Positions 41,028 through 50,028 are shown, counted from the stretch's first letter. The stretch: DNA of 64,000 nt from Polyangiaceae bacterium (GCA_041389725.1 JAWKRG010000012.1:124001-188000), one strand, 5' to 3'. Numbers and translations: made by a program. The notes: generated by a model not told the origin, from the sequence alone.

Positions 41028-42023
41028 CTAGAAGCGCCCCGCAACCCCCACGGACCAGGCGGAATCGCCGCCCGCGTCCGCTGCGGCGGGTCGTGGTGCG
41101 GTGAAATACAGCGCCGCGCCACTACCGAGCCCCGCGATTCCCACGGCGAATCCGACGGTGCTGAGCAGCGCCAAGGTCTGGGCGCTGTCCGCTTCCGCTT
41201 TTCCAGTTTCATTGCATGCAGAAGCGTCGCCGCCGATACCGCAGTTGGCGCGGATTTGGTCCTTGCGCCCCAGTACCATTACGCCTGTGACCGCACCGAC
41301 GGCTAGCGCGGCAGCACCCGCCCCCATCAGCACCAGACCCGCCGTGCGCTGGCCGCTACCCGTGTTCGTGTCCGGGACGGGCGCGTTCGTCTGCGTCGGA
41401 GGCGCCGCCCTTGGTCGACTCGGTGTTGGCGCAGGCGCACCGTCGATTGGCGCGATTCGCAACTCCACGTCACGCGTCTCGCCTGGCGCGAGCTGCACTG
41501 GTAGTTCTACTTCGCGGCCGTCTGGTGCCTTGGCACTCAGCACGTACTCGCCGGGATCCAGTGGCAGAGGCAGTCCAAGGGTCGCCTCGCGCATGCGCAC
41601 TCCATTTCGAAGCACGACAGTGCCCAGGGGAGAATCCGCACTCACCCGAACGGTGAGGCGTGGAACCGTCTTTTCCAGACTGCGGCTGTGCTCACGCACG
41701 AACTTCTCGCGGCCGCGCTGAGCCTTCTTGTCCTTTTCACTCATGCCTTCGAAGAGCTGCAGATACTCGTCGTAGCGAGCGAGGGCGCTGGCTGTCTTGC
41801 CCGCTTTGCGAAAGCAGTCCGCCAGGGTGAATAGCGTTCCGGCCTGGTGGTCCAAATCGTAGCTCTGTGCCAAGCGGGGACAGGCCTTGTCCAAGTCGCC
41901 TGCTTTGAGCGCTTTGAGTCCGTCCCGAAAAGCGACCTCGGCTGGAGTGGGGTCCTTGGCGGACGCGGTGGCCCCCACTACCAAAAAAGCCACCAGCAGT
42001 CGGCTCGACGGGCGCAACGACAT
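41028..42023 (-). CDS. TPR/PEGA-like exported protein, kinase partner
   Basis: From the ATG at 42023 the 331-residue protein has a signal peptide, a TPR-like region (about 25-105: DKACPRLAQSYDLDHQAGTL), a PEGA-like beta segment (about 120-190, with PLGTVVLRNGV and LDPGEYVLSAKAPDGREVELPV), a Pro/Thr linker, and two hydrophobic segments near the C-terminus (about 225-245 and 280-300). The build is the same as the product of 22236-23192, which is likewise upstream of a kinase gene. The two pairs are probably paralogous modules sensing different signals. No function is established. Confidence 0.78.
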   Translation of the reverse strand: MSLRPSSRLLVAFLVVGATASAKDPTPAEVAFRDGLKALKAGDLDKACPRLAQSYDLDHQAGTLFTLADCFRKAGKTASALARYDEYLQLFEGMSEKDKKAQRGREKFVREHSRSLEKTVPRLTVRVSADSPLGTVVLRNGVRMREATLGLPLPLDPGEYVLSAKAPDGREVELPVQLAPGETRDVELRIAPIDGAPAPTPSRPRAAPPTQTNAPVPDTNTGSGQRTAGLVLMGAGAAALAVGAVTGVMVLGRKDQIRANCGIGGDASACNETGKAEADSAQTLALLSTVGFAVGIAGLGSGAALYFTAPRPAAADAGGDSAWSVGVAGRF

Positions 42024-42186
42024 GGGGCGCAGTGTAGCGCGGGCCCCCCGCTCGCGGCCAGCCACGGGCGCTGACGCAACACAGTCGGCGTGAACTCCGC
42101 TTCATGATGCCACGCACTGCCCCCAAATTCGTCGTCTGGCGCCCAGGACGCAGCGAATGGCATGCCATTCGCAGTAGGCTCGGCCC

Positions 42187-43059
42187 ATGCGCTGGACAGC
42201 CTTGGCAACGCTCTCGTGTTTGGCCCTTGGACTCGGCGGCTGTGGAGCGCCGTCGGAGATCCTGGATGTTTCGTACGATGATCGCTTCGGGGATCAGACG
42301 ACGATGGACCTCTTCCTGCCCGCTGGGGAGCCGTCCGGAAGTCCCGCGATCGTGATGATCCATGGCGGCGCGTGGCGCTTCGGGAGCAAGGACGCCTACC
42401 GCGACGCCGCCACGCGAATGGCCCGCTCCGGCTGGGTGGCGGTGAGCATCAACTATCGCCTCGGCTCCGCGGGCGTGTACCCACGTGCGGTCCAGGACTG
42501 CGTCTGCGCTTTGTCTTTCTTGCGTGCGCATGCTGACGACTACGGCATCGACCCGGACCGGATTGCGGTGACGGGTTACTCAGCGGGCGGACACTTGGCA
42601 TCCCTGATTGGAACGAGTGCGGACGCACCCGAGCACATTCCCGACTGCGCTTCGGGTGCCACGACGCTGCCCAACGCCGTGATCAGCGCTGCGGGCGCTC
42701 AGGACTTGCACGGCAAGAAGCATGCATGGGTGCGGGAGTTCGTCGGCGGGTCCGAAAGCGAGTTTCCCGAACGCTATGACACCGCTTCACCCATCCATCA
42801 CGTGAAACCCGGTAGTCCTCCGCTGTTGATGATCACCGGCGGCGCCGACTGGCTGGCGGACTTTGACGATCTCGACAAGATGCGAAACAGCATGCGGGCT
42901 GCGGGCAACGACGCTGACCTGCTGCTCATCAACGGAGGGGGACACATCATCAACCCCGACGAGAACGTGGGCGCGGTCAATCTCGAGGTCGCTGACATGA
43001 CTCCCGAGGCCTGGGCCGCGACAGCGGACTTTCTCGATCGCACGCTGGGGTGGCCATGA
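42187..43059 (+). CDS. Lipoprotein esterase/lipase, alpha/beta hydrolase fold
   Basis: This 290-residue lipoprotein (lipobox GLGGC, Cys19) has HGGAW (59-63) as oxyanion motif, GYSAGG (130-135, nucleophile S132), an Asp in GGADW (D221) and a His in GGGHI (H253). The pattern matches the BD-FAE / carbohydrate-esterase-like branch of alpha/beta hydrolases. It should be anchored in the periplasm or outer membrane and deacylate a small or sugar ester. Its stop overlaps the ATG of the beta-barrel-like gene by four bases (ATGA). Confidence 0.9.
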   Translation: MRWTALATLSCLALGLGGCGAPSEILDVSYDDRFGDQTTMDLFLPAGEPSGSPAIVMIHGGAWRFGSKDAYRDAATRMARSGWVAVSINYRLGSAGVYPRAVQDCVCALSFLRAHADDYGIDPDRIAVTGYSAGGHLASLIGTSADAPEHIPDCASGATTLPNAVISAAGAQDLHGKKHAWVREFVGGSESEFPERYDTASPIHHVKPGSPPLLMITGGADWLADFDDLDKMRNSMRAAGNDADLLLINGGGHIINPDENVGAVNLEVADMTPEAWAATADFLDRTLGWP

Positions 43060-43622
43060 ACACCGTCCCGCTTCTCGTCGGCGCTGCGCTTCTGCTTGCG
43101 ACAGGTTCTGCATGGGCGGCGGATCCGGTCACGGAACCGGGGCCACGGAACGCGCTGTCCATTCATCCCTTCGCCTTGTCATCCCACGGCGTCGCGATCC
43201 AGTACGAGCGCTACCTAGTGCCACGGCACTGGAGCTTGGCTCTGGGGCTTGGGTTCCGCTCCAGCAGTCGGGGCAACTACTCCTCTTGGGTCACGTCTGT
43301 GGGGATCGAACCGCGCTATTGGCTCCTCGGCAACGAGCGCTCCGAGCGCCTTGGCAGCGACGCCATGGTCGGCCCCTTCGCATCGCTGCGCGTCGACAGC
43401 AGTTGGATGAGCATGACCGACACCCACCGCGACCGTTGGGTCGGCGGCAATGTCGGCGTTTCCGTGGTGGGGGGACTGGGGTGGCGCTTCAGCCTGGGTC
43501 ACTTCGAACTCACGCCCAGCTTTGGTCTGGGTTCGCGCACCGACTTCGATCCCCGTGGCCGTCTCGCCCCCTGGACGCGCGCAGTGATGAGACTCGACTG
43601 GACCGTTGGCGTGATGTTCTGA
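43056..43622 (+). CDS. Outer-membrane beta-barrel-like protein
   Basis: The 188-residue product has a signal peptide (LLVGAALLLATGSAWA, cleaved near ADP) and a body of alternating hydrophobic/polar strands with aromatic girdles (for example SLALGLGFRSSSRGNYSSW), ending in a C-terminal strand RLDWTVGVMF with a terminal Phe, as expected for outer-membrane insertion. It starts inside the esterase stop (ATGA overlap), so the two are coupled. No specific family was recognised. Confidence 0.7.
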   Translation: MNTVPLLVGAALLLATGSAWAADPVTEPGPRNALSIHPFALSSHGVAIQYERYLVPRHWSLALGLGFRSSSRGNYSSWVTSVGIEPRYWLLGNERSERLGSDAMVGPFASLRVDSSWMSMTDTHRDRWVGGNVGVSVVGGLGWRFSLGHFELTPSFGLGSRTDFDPRGRLAPWTRAVMRLDWTVGVMF

Positions 43623-43645
43623 GGGGATCGTGCTAGCTAGAGGCG

Positions 43646-43903
43646 ATGGACAAGCCGCTCACCGTCGACCGCATCGGGCTGGTGCTGGGTAGCCTCTTGG
43701 CCCTTGCCTGCGACAAGCAGCCACAAGCCACCGCGGAGCCAGCCGCGTCGACGGCGGTTTCTACCACTCCGGTTCCAGCGACGAGTGCGGTCAGCGCGAA
43801 GGAAGTGCCGCCCAGCGCCGGAGCCAGTGCTGCGCCTACGGCGAGCGGAGCCGCGGAGAAGAAGTGTGCTGCGGGCGGCTGTGCGCCCGGCAAGTGCAGC
43901 TGA
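43646..43903 (+). CDS. Small lipoprotein with a C-terminal Cys-rich tail
   Basis: An 85-residue lipoprotein: signal with lipobox LALAC (Cys22), an Ala/Thr/Ser/Pro-rich linker, and a tail KKCAAGGCAPGKCS, three Cys residues at five-residue spacing. This tail could coordinate a metal or form disulfides. It is followed after 11 bases by an NtrC-type regulator and then a histidine kinase, so it may be a periplasmic part of the same signalling unit (inference). The start is the ATG with GAGG just upstream. Confidence 0.6.
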   Translation: MDKPLTVDRIGLVLGSLLALACDKQPQATAEPAASTAVSTTPVPATSAVSAKEVPPSAGASAAPTASGAAEKKCAAGGCAPGKCS

Positions 43904-43914
43904 CGGGGTAGCAG

Positions 43915-45264
43915 ATGGCTGACGCGAGCGTCCTGCTGGTCGAAGACGATCCCGCCGGCCGCGAGCTTGCCACGTACAATCTCGAAAAGGCTGGCTTCGT
44001 AGTCGACGCCGTGGCGAGCGCCGAAGACGCATTGGCTCGCTTCGATGCAAGTCGCCACGACTTGGTGATCACCGATTTGCGGCTGCCAAAAAAGAGCGGC
44101 CTCGACGTCTTGGCGCACGTAGCGGCGCGATCGGACGTGCCCGTGGTCGTCATCACGGCGTACGGGGACGTCGACACAGCCGTGTCGGCGATGAAGGCGG
44201 GCGCCTTCGACTTCGTGGGCAAGCCATTCAATCGAGAGCATTTGCTGCTGGTCGTTCGGCGGGCGTTGGAGCGGCGATCCCTATCTCGGGAGATTCGCGC
44301 TCTGCGCCGCGCCGCGGAGGGCGTGGAGCGCCCGATCATCGCCGAATCTGCGACCATGCGCTCCGTGTTGGCGATGGCGGACCGCATCGCGGAAAGCGAG
44401 GCCACGGTCCTCATCACCGGTGAGACTGGAACCGGGAAGGAACTCGTCGCCAGGCGCGTTCACGCCCGCAGTCAGCGCGGGGACGGCGCCTTCGTCGCCG
44501 TATCCTGCGCGGCAATGCCGCCGGAACTTCTGGAAAGCGAGCTATTCGGCCACGAAAAGGGCGCCTTCACGGGCGCGACGCGAGCGCGCAGCGGACGCTT
44601 TCGCAGTGCCGACGGCGGAACGTTGTTCCTGGACGAGATTGGCGAGTTACCCCTCGCGCTGCAAGGGAAGCTGCTCCGAGTTTTGCAGGAGAAGACCGTC
44701 GACAGCGTGGGCGCAGATGCACCGCGCCCGGTCAACGTGCGCCTCTTGGCAGCCACCAATCGCGACCTCAACTCGATGCAGGCTCGCGGAGAGTTTCGCG
44801 AGGACTTGCTGTATCGGCTCAACGTGGTCGAACTCGTCGTGCCACCGCTTTCCCAACGAGGCGATGACATCGTGCCGCTGGCGCGCGCCTTCGTCAGTCG
44901 CTTCGCTGCGGGCAGAGATCTGACGATTCCCGACGAACTTCTCGATGAGCTGAGGCGGCGCAACTGGCCCGGCAACGTGCGACAGCTGGAGAATGCCTGC
45001 GAGCGCTTGGTCATCCTGGCGCCGGGCGACAGCCTGCGCCTCGAAGACCTGCCGCCCTTGGCAGCCACGCCGGCCAAGAACGAGGAGTTGGATTGGCCGA
45101 CGCTGCCCGAAGATGGACTCAGCTTGGTGGACTTGGAAAAGCGGGTCATCGAACGCGTACTGGCGCTGAAGGGTGGCAACGTCTCTCAAACGGCGCAGTA
45201 CCTCCGCATTCCCCGGCACGTGCTCGCCTATCGCATGGTGAAGTATGACCTCCGGCGTGGCTGA
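43915..45264 (+). CDS. NtrC-type sigma54 response regulator
   Basis: The 449-residue regulator has a receiver domain (1-120; phosphoacceptor Asp54, acidic pair ED at 10-12, Lys in GKPF), a AAA+ sigma54-interaction domain (about 138-375) with Walker A GETGTGKE (169-176) and the GAFTGA loop (216-221), and a C-terminal Fis-type helix-turn-helix (NVSQTAQYLRIPRHVLAYRM). Phosphorylation should allow it to remodel sigma54-RNA polymerase. The cognate kinase gene overlaps its 3' end by 20 bases. Confidence 0.95.
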   Translation: MADASVLLVEDDPAGRELATYNLEKAGFVVDAVASAEDALARFDASRHDLVITDLRLPKKSGLDVLAHVAARSDVPVVVITAYGDVDTAVSAMKAGAFDFVGKPFNREHLLLVVRRALERRSLSREIRALRRAAEGVERPIIAESATMRSVLAMADRIAESEATVLITGETGTGKELVARRVHARSQRGDGAFVAVSCAAMPPELLESELFGHEKGAFTGATRARSGRFRSADGGTLFLDEIGELPLALQGKLLRVLQEKTVDSVGADAPRPVNVRLLAATNRDLNSMQARGEFREDLLYRLNVVELVVPPLSQRGDDIVPLARAFVSRFAAGRDLTIPDELLDELRRRNWPGNVRQLENACERLVILAPGDSLRLEDLPPLAATPAKNEELDWPTLPEDGLSLVDLEKRVIERVLALKGGNVSQTAQYLRIPRHVLAYRMVKYDLRRG

Positions 45265-46378
45265 ATCCGCGCGGCGGAAAGGAGACCCGGCCGCCACCCG
45301 TCTCTGGTCGGCGATGATGATCGGCTGGGTGTGGACGCCCGTGGTGCTGATCAGCGTCGCGCACTATGCGACCAGCGGCGAGCAGGCGTGGGTACACGAC
45401 GTACTCCGCCGCGTGTATTACGTGCCGATCATCGTCGCGGGTGCTCAAGCAGGCCTTCGCGGCGGCCTGTTGGCTGCAGTCATGGTGTCTTTGACCTACT
45501 TGCCCCACGCGTTCCTGCACATGGGGCATCTGCTGCACATGGACCCAGCAGATACGCTGCACAAGGCGCTCGAGATCGTGCTCTACAACGTGGTTGGCAG
45601 CGTGGCAGGCGTGCTGGCCGACCGCGAACGAAAGCGTCGTGCAGAACTGGAAGTCGCCTTGGAAGAGCAGCAACGCCTTCAGGCCGAGTTGGTACGCGCG
45701 GGCCGTCTCAGCGCGCTTGGCGAGGTCGTTGCAGGGATCGCGCACGAAATCAAGAATCCGCTTCACGCCCTCAAGGGCACCGCCGAGATCGTCGACGGTG
45801 CCATTCCAGCCGAAGCGGAGGAGCGTCGCCTCTGGGAGCTCCATCGCGCCGAACTCGAACGGCTTTCGCGAGTCAGCGAACGCTTCTCGAGCTTCGCGCG
45901 ACCCAGCGAGCCTGAGCTTCGCCCGACGGATCTACGTGAAATCGCGAGCGCAGTGGGAGAGTTGGTGGCTGCGGACGCGCGCAAGCGGCGGGTGCAGCTC
46001 GAGGTGTCGTGCCCGCCGGACTCGGTCACGGTCATGGCAGACCGCGATCAACTGGTGCAGGTGGTATTCAACGTCGTCGTCAACGCCTTCCACGCCTTGG
46101 CGGTCGACGGCGGACGGGTGCTGCTAGGGGTACCTGAAGAAGCGCCGCCGCGCATCGTGATCGAGAACGACGGTCCACCCATTCCCGAGGAAGACTTGGA
46201 GCGACTCTTCGATCCCTTCGTCGCTGGGCCCGGCGGCGGCAGCGGCCTCGGACTCAGCATCTCCTCGCGCATCGTTCAGCAACACTCCGGTCGCTTGCGC
46301 GCCGAAAATGCCGGGCTGGGGGTTCGTTTCACATTGGCCTTGCCGCAGCTGGGCGAGCGAGTACCAGCGCAGGATTGA
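45245..46378 (+). CDS. Sensor histidine kinase, cognate of the NtrC-type regulator
   Basis: The 377-residue membrane kinase has about four hydrophobic segments in the first 125 residues, including a His-rich stretch PHAFLHMGHLLHMD (87-100). It then has a short coiled linker, the DHp box HEIKNPLH (phosphoacceptor His167) and a catalytic domain with N-box (VFNVVVNAFHAL), G1 (ENDGPPIPEEDLERLFDP) and G2 (GGSGLGLSI). There is no PAS or HAMP domain. The stop of the regulator overlaps its start by 20 bases, which makes them a pair. The signal is unknown; the His cluster together with the Cys-tailed lipoprotein hints at a metal or redox signal. Confidence 0.92.
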   Translation: MTSGVAESARRKGDPAATRLWSAMMIGWVWTPVVLISVAHYATSGEQAWVHDVLRRVYYVPIIVAGAQAGLRGGLLAAVMVSLTYLPHAFLHMGHLLHMDPADTLHKALEIVLYNVVGSVAGVLADRERKRRAELEVALEEQQRLQAELVRAGRLSALGEVVAGIAHEIKNPLHALKGTAEIVDGAIPAEAEERRLWELHRAELERLSRVSERFSSFARPSEPELRPTDLREIASAVGELVAADARKRRVQLEVSCPPDSVTVMADRDQLVQVVFNVVVNAFHALAVDGGRVLLGVPEEAPPRIVIENDGPPIPEEDLERLFDPFVAGPGGGSGLGLSISSRIVQQHSGRLRAENAGLGVRFTLALPQLGERVPAQD

Positions 46379-46428
46379 GCCAGCGGCCACGGGGCGACCT
46401 CACCCGAGCGTGGGGAGGCCGCCCGTGC

Positions 46429-47796
46429 TCATGCCGCAGCGACCGACGGAGTTCGCCGTCGCGCCTCGCGGCGCTGCCGCAGCGCAACCAAGCGCCAGCG
46501 GCCGCGCGCGAGGCGCCACCACAGCAGGCCCGCGCCCATTCCGATCTCGAAGGACAGGCCGAGCCACGCTCCCACCGCACCCCAGCCCAGGGCAATGCCC
46601 AGAAGCCAGGTCGACGTGGGCAGCACGATCCAAGTCGTGACCACGCTGAGCACGGCGGGGAAGCGCACGTCGCCGGTTCCGCGCAAGACGGAACGCGCCA
46701 CGGCGTGCGCGGCGTCGGTGAGCTGGAATGCAGCCGCGATCCACAACAGCCGCGTGGTGATCTCTTGCACCTCGGCATCGGCGGAGAACCACGCCGGAAT
46801 GACGCGGCTGCCGAGGATGAACAAGACGCCGCAGCTGCCGGAGTAGACCCACGCCACCCGCAGCGCGCCGCGTGACACTGTGTTGACCAACGCGTACTTT
46901 CGGCCACCAACGGCTTGTCCCGCGAGGATCGACGCCGCTTCCCCCACTGCCAGGGCGGGGAGAAAGGAGAAGTGCGTCAGCTGCAAGGCAATCTGGTGAG
47001 CTGCGAGCTGGGCATCCCCAGTGCGCGCCAGCAGAGCGACCATCACGGCGAAGGAGCCCACCTCGAGCACGAACTGCGCTCCGAGGGGCGCGCCCAAGCG
47101 CAGCAACTCGGCGACCTCGCGCCCTCGGGGCGGCGCAAGCAAGGCGCGCGCGTTTGGCAAGGCAGCCAACAGTACGACGCACTCGACAACGGTTGCGCCC
47201 ACGGTTGCCCACGCAGCGCCGGCGACCCCCAGATCGAATCCGAAGATCAGCAGCGCGTCCAACCCCACGTTGGTTGCGTTCGCAGCGAGCGCGGCCCGCA
47301 AAGGGATGCGCGCGTTGCCAGTGCCGTACAGCGCTTCGCGCAGGGCACACGCCACCAGGAAGGTGACCGCGCCCAGGTTTCGGATCGAAACGTAGTGAGC
47401 CGCCAGGGCGCCGCTGGCCGCATCCGGCCCGAGGCTAGGAACGTGGGTGACCACCCATCGCCCGAGCGTCACGGTCAAAAGGCCGAGGCCGACCGCCAGC
47501 CAAGCGCCCGCGCGCGCAATCTCGCCGACGCGGTCGCCGTCCCCGGCGCCCACCGCGTGAGACACCACGACTTTGGTGCTGCGAAGAAGGCCAAAACCGA
47601 AGCAAATGAGGGTAAACGCAACGACCCCGCCGAGGCTGACGGCGCCGAGTTCGCGAGCCCCGAGCCGGCCGACGAAGAGCGTGTCCACCAGGGTCTGGAC
47701 GCTGAAGGACAGCATCGAGATCGCCGTGGGCCACGCCAGTCGGAGCAGCTCGGGGATGGGTTTGTGTTTCCAGTGCAAGGATTCGAGGGGAGTCAC
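46429..47796 (-). CDS. MATE-family multidrug exporter
   Basis: The 455-residue polytopic protein with about twelve hydrophobic segments fits the MATE family: the two halves carry similar features (P..LRLAWPTAISMLSFSVQTLVDT near the N-terminus and the second half beginning near RLGAPLGAQFVLEVGSFAVMVALL). These antiporters export cationic drugs using a Na+ or H+ gradient. The start was set at the GTG 47796, with GGAG six bases upstream; a TTG 18 bases earlier is an alternative. No regulator is adjacent. Confidence 0.88.
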   Translation of the reverse strand: MTPLESLHWKHKPIPELLRLAWPTAISMLSFSVQTLVDTLFVGRLGARELGAVSLGGVVAFTLICFGFGLLRSTKVVVSHAVGAGDGDRVGEIARAGAWLAVGLGLLTVTLGRWVVTHVPSLGPDAASGALAAHYVSIRNLGAVTFLVACALREALYGTGNARIPLRAALAANATNVGLDALLIFGFDLGVAGAAWATVGATVVECVVLLAALPNARALLAPPRGREVAELLRLGAPLGAQFVLEVGSFAVMVALLARTGDAQLAAHQIALQLTHFSFLPALAVGEAASILAGQAVGGRKYALVNTVSRGALRVAWVYSGSCGVLFILGSRVIPAWFSADAEVQEITTRLLWIAAAFQLTDAAHAVARSVLRGTGDVRFPAVLSVVTTWIVLPTSTWLLGIALGWGAVGAWLGLSFEIGMGAGLLWWRLARGRWRLVALRQRREARRRTPSVAAA

Positions 47797-47820
47797 GACA
47801 GTCTCCAGGAGCAAAAGGAC

Positions 47821-47855
47821 AAAAAAAACCGCGGGTACCGATTGGGTACCCGCGG
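47821..47855 (-). terminator. Strong rho-independent terminator
   Basis: Read on the minus strand, CCGCGGGTACC, a five-base loop and GGTACCCGCGG form a perfect 11-bp stem followed by eight T residues. It lies 30 bases after the stop of the 30-residue peptide gene and ends the acyl-CoA-synthetase unit before the MATE gene. Confidence 0.9.
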
Positions 47856-47884
47856 CAGGAAGTTCGGGAGGGGAGGGGGCTAGT

Positions 47885-47977
47885 TCAGCTGACGCCTCCG
47901 GCCGCGGGCACGCTCACGTCGCGCACCGGAACCTGAATTCCGTTGCAGCAGAGCAGCTTTTTGGCCAGGGACATCAT
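47885..47977 (-). CDS. 30-residue peptide, MMSLAKKLLCCNGIQ...
   Basis: A short frame with a strong ribosome binding site (AGGAG eight bases before ATG, sequence AGGAGAAGTGCGCATGATG) encodes a 30-residue peptide with a short Lys-containing N-terminal part, a Cys-Cys-Asn-Gly core and a C-terminal Pro/Ala/Gly end (VPAAGGVS). It begins 50 bases after the acyl-CoA-synthetase stop and is followed by a strong terminator, so it is the last gene of that transcript. There is no signal peptide or known domain. Possible roles include a small regulatory protein or a modified-peptide precursor; no modification enzyme is adjacent. Confidence 0.6.
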   Translation of the reverse strand: MMSLAKKLLCCNGIQVPVRDVSVPAAGGVS

Positions 47978-48027
47978 GCGCACTTCTCCTACAGACCCTC
48001 TTCGTCTCCCATGAGTATGCCGAACTG

Positions 48028-49821
48028 TCAAGCGCGGTCGACGTCGCGATTGTCCTCGCCTTTGTACAAGGCATCCAACTGCGGCTCGTACTTGGCCAGC
48101 ACGTTCCGGCGTTTCAGCTTCATCGTGGGCGTGAGCATGCCATTGTCGGTCGTGAAGTCTTCGACGGTGATCACGAACTTTTGGGGTCGCTCGAAACCTT
48201 TGAAGGCCGCGCTGCGCTCCTTCAGCTCCTTCTCGAGCAGCTTGCGCACGGCATCGTTCTTGTCGATGGCCCCGAGCTCCGAGCCGTTCTCTGTTGCCCA
48301 CTTTTTCAGGCTTTCGAGATCCGGCACGACGAGAGCAACGTTGAAGGGCTTGTTCGCCCCGTGGATCATCACGTTGGCGATGAAAGGCGACAGCTTCAGT
48401 TGCTCTTCGAGGGGTGAGGGCACGACGTATTTGCCGTTCTCGAGCTTGTACTGCTCCTTGATGCGACCAGTGATGAAGAGGAAACCGTCGTCATCGAGGT
48501 AGCCCATGTCTCCGCTGCGGAAGGTGCGGTCCTCCATCAGCACCTTTGCGTTCTCCTCGTCCCGGTTGTGGTAGCCCTGCATGATATTGGGGCCCTTGAT
48601 CAGGATCTCGCCGTTCTTCGCGTCGCCGGTCACTTCTTTGTCGATGGTGATGGTGACCTTGGGAATCGCTTTGCCCACCGAGCCGATCTTGCGGTTGCCC
48701 GGGAAGTTGGCCGTGGCGATGGGGCTGGTCTCGGTCAAGCCGTAGCCTTCGTAGACTTCGATGCCGAGCGCGTCGATGAACTCGGCGACGTCCTTTGACA
48801 GCGCGGCACTGCCACTGATCGCGAAGCGCAAGCGGCCACCGAACTTCTCGCGGATCTTGCTGAAGATGATCTTGTCGGCGAGGCCCAGGCCGATTCCTCC
48901 GAACAAGCCGATGTCTTGACCCGCGTTGCGGAGCGTCGCGTTCTGCAGTCCGGAGCGGAATAGACTCTGGATGAAGCCCGGCTTCTCGGACATCTGCTTG
49001 TTCACACCGTCGTAGATGCGGTTGAAGATGCGAGGCACGGCAAACAAAATCGTGGGCCGAACTTCCGCGAGATTTCCAACGAGGTTGGGGATTTCGTCGT
49101 TGATGCCCAGGGAAGCGCCCACGCTGAGCATGGCGTGGAGCTCGCAGGTTTGGCCGAAGCTGTGCGCCCACGGCAAGAAAGACAGCGAGCGATCGTCGTC
49201 CGCGAAGGGGAAGATCTCCTGCACGGCGTTGATGTTGCTCGCGATGTTGCCGTGGCTGAGAATCACGCCCTTGGGATTGCCGGTCGTGCCCGAGGTGTAG
49301 ATGAAGCCTGCGGTGGCGCCCGGCTCGGGGTGCTGGGCTTCGACGGGCTTGTCCTCGCCGACCTTCATCAGTGCGGCGTAGGAGTGGTCGTCGGACTCTG
49401 GAGCCTCGATGCCAATGACGTGCTCCAAGCTCGGGACGTCGGACTTCACCTTCTTCAACTTTTCGTAGATGTCGGCCTTGGAACCGATGACGACCTTCGC
49501 GCCACAGTCCTCGAGGATGAACGCCCACTCGTCGGGCTTCTGTGCCTCGTACATCGGCACGTACTCCGCCTTGAGTCCGTAGGTTGCGTAGCAGGCCACC
49601 GCCCACTCGACGCGGTTGTCGCTGACGATGCCGACTTTGTCTCCTTCGCCGACGCCCAGGCTGGCTAGCCCGCCGCGGAAGTGATCCACCATGGTCTTGA
49701 ACTCACCGTAGGTGATCCACTCCCACTTGCCGTCCGTCTTGGTGCCGAATAGCTGACGCTCGGCGTATTTCTCGCAGCTGCGCTCCCAAAGATCGACGAG
49801 GTTCTTGAACTCTTCGCTCAT
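48028..49821 (-). CDS. Long-chain fatty-acid CoA ligase (AMP-forming)
   Basis: The 597-residue ANL-superfamily enzyme activates fatty acids to acyl-CoA through an acyl-adenylate. The AMP-binding P-loop YTSGTTGNPKG (about 173-183) is present, as are the core motif YGLTETSP, the hinge GDMGYLDDDGFLFITGRIKEQ and the C-terminal catalytic Lys region (PTMKLKR). Relatives include FadD15-type synthetases. The start ATG at 49821 has AAGGAG at about 10 bases; a longer frame begins at 49869. The gene for a 30-residue peptide follows. Confidence 0.94.
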   Translation of the reverse strand: MSEEFKNLVDLWERSCEKYAERQLFGTKTDGKWEWITYGEFKTMVDHFRGGLASLGVGEGDKVGIVSDNRVEWAVACYATYGLKAEYVPMYEAQKPDEWAFILEDCGAKVVIGSKADIYEKLKKVKSDVPSLEHVIGIEAPESDDHSYAALMKVGEDKPVEAQHPEPGATAGFIYTSGTTGNPKGVILSHGNIASNINAVQEIFPFADDDRSLSFLPWAHSFGQTCELHAMLSVGASLGINDEIPNLVGNLAEVRPTILFAVPRIFNRIYDGVNKQMSEKPGFIQSLFRSGLQNATLRNAGQDIGLFGGIGLGLADKIIFSKIREKFGGRLRFAISGSAALSKDVAEFIDALGIEVYEGYGLTETSPIATANFPGNRKIGSVGKAIPKVTITIDKEVTGDAKNGEILIKGPNIMQGYHNRDEENAKVLMEDRTFRSGDMGYLDDDGFLFITGRIKEQYKLENGKYVVPSPLEEQLKLSPFIANVMIHGANKPFNVALVVPDLESLKKWATENGSELGAIDKNDAVRKLLEKELKERSAAFKGFERPQKFVITVEDFTTDNGMLTPTMKLKRRNVLAKYEPQLDALYKGEDNRDVDRA

Positions 49822-49940
49822 TGCTCTACCCACTCCTTCATGGCCGGGTGTCCCGGCCGCCGCGTGCACCTCGCGGGGCGCGAAAACTAACTGGCTCCCT
49901 TGGGCCGGTCAAACCTCTGTCCCGAAATGCGATGGTTGTG

Positions 49941-49967
49941 CCCCGCAAGACGGGGGCACTTGCGGGG
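49941..49967. repeat. 9-bp inverted repeat between divergent genes
   Basis: CCCCGCAAG and CTTGCGGGG are separated by nine bases in the 200-bp region between the acyl-CoA synthetase and the acidic membrane protein. It could be an operator or an RNA hairpin; no T-run follows, so it is not a terminator. The rest of this intergenic region shows nothing recognised. Confidence 0.4.
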
Positions 49968-50028
49968 AACCTCCCGGGGCGCGCCGATTGCGCTGGCGGG
50001 CTGTGAGCATTCCCTCTACGGTCGGCGC

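Noticed and set aside
43050..43055. Earlier start (GTG at 43050) of the beta-barrel-like gene
   Set aside because: The ATG at 43056 gives an ATGA overlap with the esterase stop and begins a normal signal peptide.
49900..50028. N-terminal extension of the acidic membrane protein
   Set aside because: The extra codons have a different composition, no ribosome binding site and no membrane or acidic character; the GTG at 50029 is preferred.
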